Assembly: GCF_051192575.1 (NCBI RefSeq)
Contig: NZ_JBPJSQ010000011.1
Coordinates: 186,001 to 250,000 of the forward strand
From: Aestuariimicrobium soli
GTDB taxonomy: Bacteria; Actinomycetota; Actinomycetes; Propionibacteriales; Propionibacteriaceae
Length of the DNA stretch: 64,000 bases
Reading direction: 5' to 3'
Positions 15,002 through 24,613 of this stretch are shown here, piece by piece. Each line of letters starts with the position of its first letter. Position 1 is the first letter of the stretch. Both the position numbers and the translations under genes were made by a program. The notes below the pieces were generated by a model that was not told the DNA's origin, ran no database searches, and saw nothing but the letters and a program-made list of their open reading frames with translations.

Positions 15002-15007
15002 TAGTCT
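15002..15007 (+). promoter_or_regulatory. -10 box of a leaderless promoter for prsW-like gene
   Basis: TAGTCT, 7 nt before the ATG at 15015. Confidence 0.5.
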
Positions 15008-15014
15008 TGCCCAC

Positions 15015-16313
15015 ATGTCGTCAGCACGTCTGGAGCGCCGCGCCCGCATCCTTTCCGGAGTGCCCCGCGCCCAGCCGCCTCGCCCCTGGTACCTGCGCCT
15101 GCTGCGCAGCCCCTGGACGTGGGCCCTGCTGGTGACCGCCATCCTCGGATTCCTCGGTCTGTTCGACATGTACTGGATGATCCACGCCGACCGTGAGGTC
15201 GAGGGCGGCACGGTGCCCGGCATCACCAACCAGTCGATCCAGATCGGCGCCAAGTACGCCTGGCCCACCGCCGTCGCCTGGACGCTGCTGTTCCTGTGGT
15301 TCGACCGGTTCCGCAAGAACCGGATCGCCATGTGGCTGATCGCCCTGGTCTGGGGTGCCTGTTTCTCCACCTGGATCTCGATCCACGTCAACTCCTGGGC
15401 CGGGGAACTGCTCAGCGTGCAGGGCAACGGTGACCCGTCGACGGGTGCTCGTCCGGCCGTGTTCGTGGCCCCGTTCGTCGAGGAGTTCTCGAAGGCCACC
15501 ATCGTGTTCGCGCTCGCCGTGCTGGTGCGCTACCGCATCGTGTCGGTGATGCAGAGCGTCTGCCTGGCGGGGCTGTCGGCCGTGGGCTTCGCCTTCACCG
15601 AGAACATCCTCTACTACGCCCGCGGTTACGAGTACGCATCGCGCACCATCGAGGCCGGCGACGCCGAGCAGGCCCTGATGAGCCTGGTGAAGCTGCGCGG
15701 CATCTACACCTCGTTCGGGCATCCCTTCTTCACCACCCTGATCGCGATCGGCATCCTGTTCGGGCTGCGCCACCGCAGCAAGTTAGTGCGCATCCTGGCC
15801 CCGATCACCGGCTTCCTCGCGGGCGCGCTCGGCCACATGCTCTTCAACGGCGTCGCCTCGGTGATGTCGACCGACGAGGCCAAGAAGTACTGGTTCATGG
15901 CCCTGGCCGTGGTCGCGGTGCTCGCCGGCACCCTGATCCTCTGGATGATCCGCGAGGGTGGTCGCGTGCGCGCCCGATTGGACGACCTGGTGCGCTTCGG
16001 CTGGTTGTTGCCCGGCGACCCGGCCGTGTATTCCAGCCTGCGGCGGCGGCTGTGGATGCTGGTGATCGCGGTCAGCCAGCCGACCCGCCTGCCCGCCACC
16101 ATTCGGGTGATGCGCCACATGACCGAGTTGGCCTACCTGCGCGACTCGATGGTGCTGGGGCTCGTCGACCAGATCGGCTACGAACGCGCCCGTGAACTGC
16201 TCGAGTCCATCCGCAGTGACCGCCAGGTGGCCGTGACCTCGACGGCCGGTGAACGCGTGCGCGTGCCGAACCCGCTGGCATGGCTGCGCGCGCGTCGATC
16301 GATGACGGCGTGA
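15015..16313 (+). CDS. PrsW-family intramembrane protease
   Basis: 432 aa with about eight membrane segments between residues ~35 and 320. PrsW motifs in order: 'FVEEFSKATIVF' (~156-167, the paired Glu and Lys), 'FAFTENILYY' (~191-200) and 'GHPFFTTLIAIG' (~236-247). PrsW of B. subtilis cleaves the RsiW anti-sigma factor; the target here is unknown and no anti-sigma gene is adjacent. A ~110-residue cytoplasmic tail follows the membrane domain. Confidence 0.88.
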   Translation: MSSARLERRARILSGVPRAQPPRPWYLRLLRSPWTWALLVTAILGFLGLFDMYWMIHADREVEGGTVPGITNQSIQIGAKYAWPTAVAWTLLFLWFDRFRKNRIAMWLIALVWGACFSTWISIHVNSWAGELLSVQGNGDPSTGARPAVFVAPFVEEFSKATIVFALAVLVRYRIVSVMQSVCLAGLSAVGFAFTENILYYARGYEYASRTIEAGDAEQALMSLVKLRGIYTSFGHPFFTTLIAIGILFGLRHRSKLVRILAPITGFLAGALGHMLFNGVASVMSTDEAKKYWFMALAVVAVLAGTLILWMIREGGRVRARLDDLVRFGWLLPGDPAVYSSLRRRLWMLVIAVSQPTRLPATIRVMRHMTELAYLRDSMVLGLVDQIGYERARELLESIRSDRQVAVTSTAGERVRVPNPLAWLRARRSMTA

Positions 16314-16337
16314 CCTGATCTCTGACACCCTGTGCCC

Positions 16338-18200
16338 ATGGGTTCACAACAACTTGCGGCGGCACTGACGGGGCTGCGATCGGCGCTGGTCCCGGTCACG
16401 CTGCCCATCGAACTGCCCGGTGTGGCCGACCATCGCCGCGCGGCCCGTGACCTCGTGCACCAGCTCGACGACTACGTGCTGCCCCGGCTGGCGACCATCG
16501 ATGCGCCGCTGCTCGCCGTGGTCGGCGGGTCGACCGGCGCGGGCAAGTCGACCCTGGTGAACTCCCTCGTCGGGCGCACCGTCACCACGCCGGGGGTGAT
16601 TCGTCCGACCACGAAGTCGCCCGTGCTGATCCACCACCCCGACGACGAGCACTGGTTCGACGACGAGCGCATCCTGCCCGGGTTGATTCGTTCCCGGGTG
16701 TCGTCGCACGACCAGAACTCGCTGAAACTGGTGGCCGAGCCGAGCCTGCCGCCGGGGCTGGCCATTCTCGATGCCCCCGACATCGACTCCGTCGAGGAGC
16801 GCAACCGGGTGCTGGCCGCCCAACTGCTGCAGGCCGCCGACCTGTGGTTGTTCGTCACCTCGGCCGCCCGCTACGCCGATGCCGTGCCGTGGGACTTCCT
16901 CAAGCAGGCCGTCGAGCGCCGCGCCGCCGTGGCCGTGGTGCTCGACCGGGTGCCGCCGGCCGCCATGACCGAGGTGCCGACCCATCTGGGGCAGATGATG
17001 ACCGAACGCGGGCTGGCCGACTCCCCGCTGTTCGCGGTGCCCGAGACGACCACCGACGCCGACGGACTTCTGCCCGACTCGGCCGTGTCACCGATCCGCG
17101 GCTGGCTCGCGGGTCTGGCCGCCGACTCCCGCACCCGTCAGCAGGTGGTCCTGCAGACCCTCGACGGCGCGATCACCTCGATGGCCGGCCGGGTGCCAGC
17201 GCTGGCCACGGCCGTCGACGAGCAGGCCGAGGCGCTCGCCAGCCTGCGCGACGATGCCCGCTCCGCCTACGCCGAGGCGGCCCGCCAGGTGGCGGTGCAG
17301 TCGGCCGACGGCACGCTGCTGCGCGGCGAGGTGCTCGCCCGCTGGCACGAGCTGGTCGGCACGGGGGAGTTCCTGCGGGCCCTCGACCAGAAGCTGTCGT
17401 GGCTGCGCGACCGGGTCTGGGGCACGATCGTCGGCAAGCCGCCGGAGGTCGACAAGATGAAGGTGGCCGTCGAGAACGGGCTCGAGGCCCTCGTGCGCGA
17501 AGAGGGCGAGGCGGCCGCCGAGCGCGCCGAGGCCGCCTGGCGCTCCACCCCGGCCGGTCGGTCGCTGCTCGCCCGCCACGCCACCTCCCACGGACGAGAA
17601 GACCTGGCGCGGGCCTCGTCCGACTTCCCCACGAAGGTGGCCAGGGCCATTCGCGACTGGCAGGGCGACGTCATCGAACTGGTGGCCGACGAGGGCATGG
17701 ACAAGCGGTCGAAGGCCCGGCTGCTCGCCTTCGGCGTGAACGGCGCCGGAGTGGCGCTGATGGTGGCGATCTTCGCGCACACCGGCGGACTGACCGGCGC
17801 CGAGATCGGCGTCGCCGGCGGCACCTCGGTGCTCGCCCAGCGGCTGCTCGAAGGGATCATCGGTGACGACGCGGTGCGGTCGCTGGCCGAGCGCGCCAAG
17901 GCCGATCTCGACCAGCGCATCGAGGCGCTGATGGCCACCGAACTGGCACGCTACGAGGCCCTGTTGGGCGAACTGCAGACCGACGAGCACCAGGCCGACG
18001 CCCTGCGCGAGGCGGTCGATCGGGTCGAACAGGAACGGGCGTCGGGCTACGCCGACGAACGGGCGCTGACCAGCGGCATCGACACCGCCGGCGAGCTGAC
18101 GGCCGGTTTACACGAACCCGTGGTGACCGTGCAGCAGGTGACGGGCGAGGCTCCCGACGTGGTCGACGCCGAACTCGTCGAGCGGGGGGAGGAGCGCTGA
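16338..18200 (+). CDS. Dynamin-like GTPase, first of a coupled pair
   Basis: 620 aa. G1 'GGSTGAGKSTLVNSLVG' (~62-78), G2-like Thr in 'RPTTKSP', G3 'DAPDID' (~147-152). Long helical middle and a C-terminal hydrophobic hairpin ('GVNGAGVALMVAIFAHTGGL', ~466-485, interrupted) as in bacterial dynamin-like ABC/GTPase domain proteins. The stop overlaps the start of the next GTPase (TGATG), so the two probably act as a heteromer in membrane remodelling. Start ATG 16338; GTG 16332 in frame is possible. Confidence 0.8.
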   Translation: MGSQQLAAALTGLRSALVPVTLPIELPGVADHRRAARDLVHQLDDYVLPRLATIDAPLLAVVGGSTGAGKSTLVNSLVGRTVTTPGVIRPTTKSPVLIHHPDDEHWFDDERILPGLIRSRVSSHDQNSLKLVAEPSLPPGLAILDAPDIDSVEERNRVLAAQLLQAADLWLFVTSAARYADAVPWDFLKQAVERRAAVAVVLDRVPPAAMTEVPTHLGQMMTERGLADSPLFAVPETTTDADGLLPDSAVSPIRGWLAGLAADSRTRQQVVLQTLDGAITSMAGRVPALATAVDEQAEALASLRDDARSAYAEAARQVAVQSADGTLLRGEVLARWHELVGTGEFLRALDQKLSWLRDRVWGTIVGKPPEVDKMKVAVENGLEALVREEGEAAAERAEAAWRSTPAGRSLLARHATSHGREDLARASSDFPTKVARAIRDWQGDVIELVADEGMDKRSKARLLAFGVNGAGVALMVAIFAHTGGLTGAEIGVAGGTSVLAQRLLEGIIGDDAVRSLAERAKADLDQRIEALMATELARYEALLGELQTDEHQADALREAVDRVEQERASGYADERALTSGIDTAGELTAGLHEPVVTVQQVTGEAPDVVDAELVERGEER

Positions 18201-19831
18201 TGGCCAAGCAGTCACCGGTCGCCGACCGGCTCCGAGCCCTGCGTGAGGTCGTCGACCAGGCGGGAGGACGCATCGACCCCGACCTGGCCCGCGAGGCCGC
18301 CGACCTGGTCGACCGGGCGGGCGGACGACTGGCCCTCTCGGGTGACCACACGGTGGTGGCGCTGGCGGGTGCCACCGGGTCGGGCAAGTCCAGCCTGTTC
18401 AACGCGCTGTCGGGCACCAGCCTGGCCGAACCGGGCATGCGCCGCCCGACCACCTCGAAGGCGATGTCAGCGACCTGGGGTCCGACGGCCCCCGCCGAAC
18501 TGCTCGACTGGCTGCAGGTGCCCCGGCGCCACCAGGTCGAGTCCGTTCCCGCCGGCCGCGGTGGCAGGCAGGGCGAACGCGATGGCTTGGTGTTGCTCGA
18601 CCTGCCCGACCACGACTCGACCGAGCTGGCCCATCGCGCCGAGGTCGACCGGCTGGTCGAGTTGGTCGACCTGATGATCTGGGTCGTCGACCCGCAGAAG
18701 TACGCCGACGCCGCGCTGCACGACGCCTATCTCAAGCCGCTCGCCGGGCACTCCGAGGTGATGGTGGTGGTGCTCAACCAGATCGACCGGCTCACCCCCG
18801 AGCAAGTGCGGGCCTGCGTCGCCGACCTGCGCCGGCTGCTGGACTCCGAGGGGCTGGGCAAGGCACGGATCGCCGCCGTCTCGGCCACCACCGGCCAAGG
18901 AGTCGACGAGTTGCGCTCGCTGCTGCTCGACCTGGTCAAGCAGAAGCAGGCGGTCGCGCGTCGCATCGGGGCCGACCTCACCCGGGTGGCCGACCGGTTG
19001 GCGCCCGAGCTGGGCTCCGGCGGCGATCTGGAAGTCTCCGCCGGGAAGCGCCGCCAGTTGAACCGTGCCCTCGCCGAGGCCGCCGGCGTCGACGTGGTCA
19101 CCGAGGCAGTGCTGGCCTCCACCCGCCGCCGCGGTGGGCTGGTCACCGGGTGGCCCGTGCTGGCCTGGCTGGGGTCGTTTCGTCCCGACCCGCTGAGGCG
19201 GTTGCACCTCGACCGGCTGCCGGTGGGCCGTGGTCGCAAGGCGCTCGAACCGGTCCGCGTCCAACGATCGGCGCTCGACAGCGGTCACGGGGCGTCGAAG
19301 GCGCGGGTCGATTCGGCCGTCAGGGCGCTCTCGGACGATGCGGCCGCCGGTCTGCCCCGCGGCTGGCAGGACGCCGTGCGCCGGGCCTCGCGCCAGCACG
19401 AGGCCGCGCTGCCAGACGAACTCGATCGAGCCGTGACCACCACCGATCTGGCGATGGACCGCGGCTTCGGGTACTGGCGGGCAGTGCAGGTGATCCAGTG
19501 GATTCTGGTGGCGGTGCTGGCCGCCGGGCTGCTGTGGTTGGCGGCCGACGTGGTGCTGGCCTACTTCCAGTTCCCGCCGTTGCCCAGCTACGTGTGGCAC
19601 CGACTGCCGCTGCCGACATGGCTGGTGATCGGCGGGGTGGGTGCCGGGCTGGTGCTGGCGCTGATCAGCCGGGTCTTCGTCGAGGTCACCGCCCGGGCCA
19701 AGGCGCGGCGCGCGCAGAGCGTGCTCACCAAGCAGATCGCCGCCGTGGCCGAGAAGCAGGTGATCGCGCCGGTGAATGCCGAGCTCGCGCGCCTGCGCAC
19801 CGCCCGCGCCGGTCTGGCGAAGGTGCGCTGA
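18200..19831 (+). CDS. Dynamin-like GTPase, second of the pair
   Basis: 543 aa. G1 'GATGSGKSSLFNALSG' (~56-71), G3 'DLPDHDS' (~134-140), G4-like 'VLNQIDRLT' (~191-199). Two transmembrane helices near the C-terminus ('VIQWILVAVLAAGLLWLAAD' and the region at ~475-495). The pairing resembles YfjP/EngA-like actinobacterial GTPase duos near membrane-stress genes. Partner and lipid target are unknown. Confidence 0.8.
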   Translation: MAKQSPVADRLRALREVVDQAGGRIDPDLAREAADLVDRAGGRLALSGDHTVVALAGATGSGKSSLFNALSGTSLAEPGMRRPTTSKAMSATWGPTAPAELLDWLQVPRRHQVESVPAGRGGRQGERDGLVLLDLPDHDSTELAHRAEVDRLVELVDLMIWVVDPQKYADAALHDAYLKPLAGHSEVMVVVLNQIDRLTPEQVRACVADLRRLLDSEGLGKARIAAVSATTGQGVDELRSLLLDLVKQKQAVARRIGADLTRVADRLAPELGSGGDLEVSAGKRRQLNRALAEAAGVDVVTEAVLASTRRRGGLVTGWPVLAWLGSFRPDPLRRLHLDRLPVGRGRKALEPVRVQRSALDSGHGASKARVDSAVRALSDDAAAGLPRGWQDAVRRASRQHEAALPDELDRAVTTTDLAMDRGFGYWRAVQVIQWILVAVLAAGLLWLAADVVLAYFQFPPLPSYVWHRLPLPTWLVIGGVGAGLVLALISRVFVEVTARAKARRAQSVLTKQIAAVAEKQVIAPVNAELARLRTARAGLAKVR

Positions 19832-19832
19832 C

Positions 19833-20501
19833 ATGGCCGATCTCCTGGTGCTCACCGCCACCCACCCGAACGCGTTCCGCCACCACGAGGCCATCGAGGC
19901 GGGTGTGCCCGCCCTGCGTCGACTGGCAGCCTCGCACGAGCTGACCATGGAGCACACCGAGGACACGTCGGTACTCAACCCCGCCGGGCTCGCCGGGGTG
20001 CGGGCGGTCGTCTTCCACCAGTGCAACGGCGAGATCCTGCGCGAGTCCCAGCGGGCGGCCCTGCAGGCCGCCGTCGAGGCCGGTTGCGGGTTCGCCGGGG
20101 TGCACAACTCCACGGGTGCAGAGCGCACCTGGCCCGCCTACCTCGAGCTGATCGGGGCCAGGTTCGCCGGTCATCCGGCCATCAATGACGTCCGCCGTGA
20201 CCTGGTTCCGGTTGAGCCCGACCATCCCTCGGTCGCGCCGCTGCCGAAGCCGTGGTCCTGGTCGGACGAATGGTACGAGTTCGAGGCCCCACCCGTCGGG
20301 GTGGAACCGTTGTTGGAACTCGCCGACGAGCCCGGCCGTGCGCTGTGTTGGCGCGGACGAGTGGGCGCCGGTTCCACCTGGTACACGGCGCTGGGGCACC
20401 GGGGTTCGGCGTGGTCCGACCCGGCCTACCTCGCCCACGTGTGGGGTGGGATCAGTTCGGTGCTGGCGCCGCCAGCAGCGTCCCCACGAAGTGCACGGTG
20501 A
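19833..20501 (+). CDS. ThuA-like domain protein
   Basis: 222 aa, single ThuA/trehalose-utilisation-like flavodoxin-fold domain: 'VLTATHPNAFRHHEAIEAG', 'VVFHQCNGEILRESQRAALQ', 'GFAGVHNSTGAERTWPAYLE', 'GARFAGHP'. ThuA converts trehalose to 3-ketotrehalose in rhizobia, but most homologues are putative sugar hydrolases or glutamine-amidotransferase-like folds. Begins 1 nt after the GTPase stop, so possibly co-transcribed. Its 3' end overlaps the convergent rlmA gene by 50 bp. Confidence 0.75.
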   Translation: MADLLVLTATHPNAFRHHEAIEAGVPALRRLAASHELTMEHTEDTSVLNPAGLAGVRAVVFHQCNGEILRESQRAALQAAVEAGCGFAGVHNSTGAERTWPAYLELIGARFAGHPAINDVRRDLVPVEPDHPSVAPLPKPWSWSDEWYEFEAPPVGVEPLLELADEPGRALCWRGRVGAGSTWYTALGHRGSAWSDPAYLAHVWGGISSVLAPPAASPRSAR

Positions 20502-21300
20502 TCTCGAGGCCCGGCAGCGCCTGGATGCGCTCCACACCGTCGGCCGGGGCGTTCCACCGGTAGGGGGTCATGCCCCAGACCTGCATGACCTCCTCGTTCG
20601 AGGTGAGCGTGGCTCGTCCGACGAAGCGTCGCTGCTCGAGCACCGGCCAGGACTCGGCGAGCAGCACCTGCTCGTCGTGGGGACGGTAGTCGCGGTACAA
20701 CTGGGCGCGCAGCTCGGCCAGGTGGGTGTCGCCCGGGGTGACCAGCAGCACGCGGCCACCCGGCGCCAGAGCCCGCTCGAACTCGGGCGCGAAGACCGGT
20801 GACATCACGCTGGTGAGCAGGTCGACGGACGCATCCACGGCGGGCAACTGGTTCACCGAGGCCACGGCCGCCACCGCCCGGGGCACCCGCCGCGCGGTGA
20901 GCTTCATGGCGGGGCGCGAGATGTCGAAGGCGACCAGGTGGTCGTCGTGGGGCGGCGCGTCGGCCGCTGCGGGCAGCGCCGCCAGCATGGCCTCGGTGAA
21001 CGTGCCCTCACCGCAGCCCACGTCGAGCAGGGTCTCGGGGGCGAGCTCACCCACCCACTGGTGCAACCCCTCGCTCAGCACCGCGTAGTGGCCGCGATCG
21101 AGGAAGGCCCGCCGGGCTGCCACCATCTGCTGGTCGTCGCCTTGGGCGCGCTGGCGCGACTTGCCCGGCGTCAGCAGGTGCAGGTGCCCGTCGCGAGCCT
21201 GGTCGAAGCTGTGGTTGGCCTCACACCGGGCCACCCGGTCGTGCAGCCGCAGCCGATCGCCACACACCGGGCAGGCGAGGATGCCGTCGCGTGTGCTCAT
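20452..21300 (-). CDS. rlmA: 23S rRNA (guanine-N1)-methyltransferase, RlmA family
   Basis: 282 aa. N-terminal zinc finger 'CPVCGDRLRLHDRVARC' plus 'NHSFDQAR' (C..C..C..H; ~10-36), then a Rossmann SAM site 'LLDVGCGEGTFTEAML' (~97-112) and 'FDISRPAMKLTARR'. RlmA(I) methylates G745 and RlmA(II) (TlrB) G748 of 23S rRNA; the subtype cannot be assigned by eye. A TAGCCT -10-like box lies 8 nt before the ATG. Confidence 0.85.
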   Translation of the reverse strand: MSTRDGILACPVCGDRLRLHDRVARCEANHSFDQARDGHLHLLTPGKSRQRAQGDDQQMVAARRAFLDRGHYAVLSEGLHQWVGELAPETLLDVGCGEGTFTEAMLAALPAAADAPPHDDHLVAFDISRPAMKLTARRVPRAVAAVASVNQLPAVDASVDLLTSVMSPVFAPEFERALAPGGRVLLVTPGDTHLAELRAQLYRDYRPHDEQVLLAESWPVLEQRRFVGRATLTSNEEVMQVWGMTPYRWNAPADGVERIQALPGLEITVHFVGTLLAAPAPN

Positions 21301-21308
21301 GGAGACAC

Positions 21309-21314
21309 AGGCTA
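21309..21314 (-). promoter_or_regulatory. -10 box of rlmA
   Basis: TAGCCT on the minus strand, 8 nt before the rlmA ATG; lies 6 bp from the first DnaA-box-like site. Confidence 0.45.
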
Positions 21315-21319
21315 GTGGG

Positions 21320-21358
21320 TTGTCCACAGCCCGCGGGTCGGTCGAAGAGTTGTCCACA
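21320..21358 (+). promoter_or_regulatory. Two DnaA-box-like sites between rlmA and ssb
   Basis: TTGTCCACA occurs at 21320-21328 and again at 21350-21358, same orientation, 30 bp apart, each within GTTGTCCACAG(C/G)CCGC. TTGTCCACA is the actinobacterial DnaA-box form. No dnaA, dnaN or AT-rich unwinding element is near, so a regulatory or titration role is more likely than an origin. Confidence 0.55.
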
Positions 21359-21449
21359 GGCCGCAGAACTTCTTGGGACGAATCGGGCCTCGCCGACCAC
21401 AACTCAGGTGTGAGGCCCCACCGCGGGGCCCATCATCAGAGGAGATGTC

Positions 21450-21887
21450 ATGGACGCAACCATCAGCCTGTCGGGCAATATCGGCACCGACATCGAGACC
21501 TTCACCGGCGACGACTGGGTGCTCGCCCGATTCCGGCTCGCCTGCACGCCCCGCGTCCGCCGCGGGGGAGAGTGGTCCGACGGCGAGACGACCTGGATCT
21601 CGGTGCGCGCCTCGAACCGACTGGCCCGCAACGTCGCCGAGAGTCTGCGCAAGGGCGACCCCGTGGTCGTCACCGGACGACTGCGCACCCACGTCTGGCA
21701 AGACCCCGAGGGAGTCAAGCAGGACCGCCTGATCGTCGAGGCCTCGGCGGTGGGCCACGACCTCAACCGCGGGGTCAGCACCTTCCGCCGCAACGAACGC
21801 TCGGCGCAGTCGCCGGCCTCGCCCGGGGAGCCGATCGACCTGGTGGTCGACGACACCGTCGACGAGGTGGTGCCCGACCCCGCCTGA
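21450..21887 (+). CDS. ssb: Single-stranded DNA-binding protein
   Basis: 145 aa. OB-fold SSB: 'LSGNIGTDIETF', 'FRLACTPRVR', 'TTWISVRASNRLARNVAESL', 'KGDPVVVTGRLRTHVWQD'. The C-terminus ends in a short acidic stretch without the canonical DDDIPF tip, so this is probably a secondary SSB paralogue rather than the essential replicative one, which normally sits with rpsF/rpsR. Good ribosome site GAGGAG 7 nt upstream of the ATG. The promoter region carries two DnaA-box-like sites. Confidence 0.9.
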   Translation: MDATISLSGNIGTDIETFTGDDWVLARFRLACTPRVRRGGEWSDGETTWISVRASNRLARNVAESLRKGDPVVVTGRLRTHVWQDPEGVKQDRLIVEASAVGHDLNRGVSTFRRNERSAQSPASPGEPIDLVVDDTVDEVVPDPA

Positions 21888-22023
21888 GTGCACCACCTGT
21901 CCGCCGGGGGGAGGGGGCTGGCGACGCGGTTCACTGGCATACTGGACGACGGCCCGCGCCGCCCCGACCCTTCGGTGCATCGGCGCGGCCGTCTGATGTC
22001 GATGCGAAGGAAACGCGCTCCCC

Positions 22024-23706
<1,683 letters not shown>

Positions 23707-23827
23707 CCACGGCCACCGATTTCGGCGACTGAATCCGGGAACCTCCTCGAAGTCACCTCCGTCAACCCTGAAGCGACCCCCTCTCGTGGCAACCTGAGAG
23801 AGGCGCAGAACCGGGAAGGGGAACGTC

Positions 23828-24613
23828 GTGACCAATTGGAGCGACCTGGAGGACGTGAGCATGACCGAGGAGTGGGACGAGTACGACCCGCTGGCCCCGA
23901 TGTCCATGGGAAGCCTCGAGGCTGACTCCGACGCCGAGGACGGCGACGAGTTCGCGAGTTCGCGTCGCATGCTCGAGGACGGCTCGATCAACTACGACAA
24001 GCCCTTCGCCGACCCCCTGGGCATGGTGCGCGTCTGGATCGATGCCGACCGCGCCATCACCAAGGTGCGGATGTCGCCGAACTGGCGCGATCGACTGCCC
24101 TCCTCGGCCGGTACCGGCGCGGAAGCGCTCACCCGAGCCTTCTCGGCGGCCTTCGTGTCCATCAACAACGTCGACCGCACCGAGACCCACACCGACGGCC
24201 GCGTCAATCTCGATGGCGCCGAGGCCGAGCCGGCGACTCGTCCGATCGCCTGGGACGACCTGGCCCGCCTCCAGCGCCGGTCCGACCAGGTGATGCAGCG
24301 CTTCGACCAGCTGGACGACAGCGAGGGTCACGGCGTCTGGCATGCGGAGCAGGCCGTCGGCCGTGCCGGCGGCGACAAGGTGGTGGTGACCATGGACCAC
24401 ACGGGCCGCTACCTCGGCATCACCTTCGACGGTGCCTGGCTCGAGGGTGCCCGCGTGCGTGAGGTCACCACGGCGGTCACGGCCGCGGCGGCCGAGGCCA
24501 AGGCGCGCGTGCGACCCGGCACGTACGAACCCGGTGAGCGCGACGAGCTGTTCGAGGAATTGAGTTCAATCCGTACCGAAATGAAGTCCCTGATGAAGCG
24601 AGGATTCCACTGA
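23828..24613 (+). CDS. YbaB-like protein of a T7SS-type cluster
   Basis: 261 aa, no signal peptide or membrane helix. Two regions resemble the YbaB/EbfC fold pattern 'V.V.vd..G.i..v.f...w': 'MVRVWIDADRAITKVRMSP' (~66-84) and 'KVVVTMDHTGRYLGITFDG' (~180-198), each followed by an Ala-rich helix. YbaB-like proteins are common in actinobacterial ESX gene clusters. Starts with GTG after AAGGGGA; an ATG 33 nt downstream is an alternative. The stop overlaps the next start (TGATG). Function unknown. Confidence 0.55.
   Translation: MTNWSDLEDVSMTEEWDEYDPLAPMSMGSLEADSDAEDGDEFASSRRMLEDGSINYDKPFADPLGMVRVWIDADRAITKVRMSPNWRDRLPSSAGTGAEALTRAFSAAFVSINNVDRTETHTDGRVNLDGAEAEPATRPIAWDDLARLQRRSDQVMQRFDQLDDSEGHGVWHAEQAVGRAGGDKVVVTMDHTGRYLGITFDGAWLEGARVREVTTAVTAAAAEAKARVRPGTYEPGERDELFEELSSIRTEMKSLMKRGFH

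Noticed and set aside
21320..21358. DnaA-box pair as a replication origin
   Set aside because: Only two boxes, no AT-rich unwinding region and no dnaA/dnaN/recF nearby.
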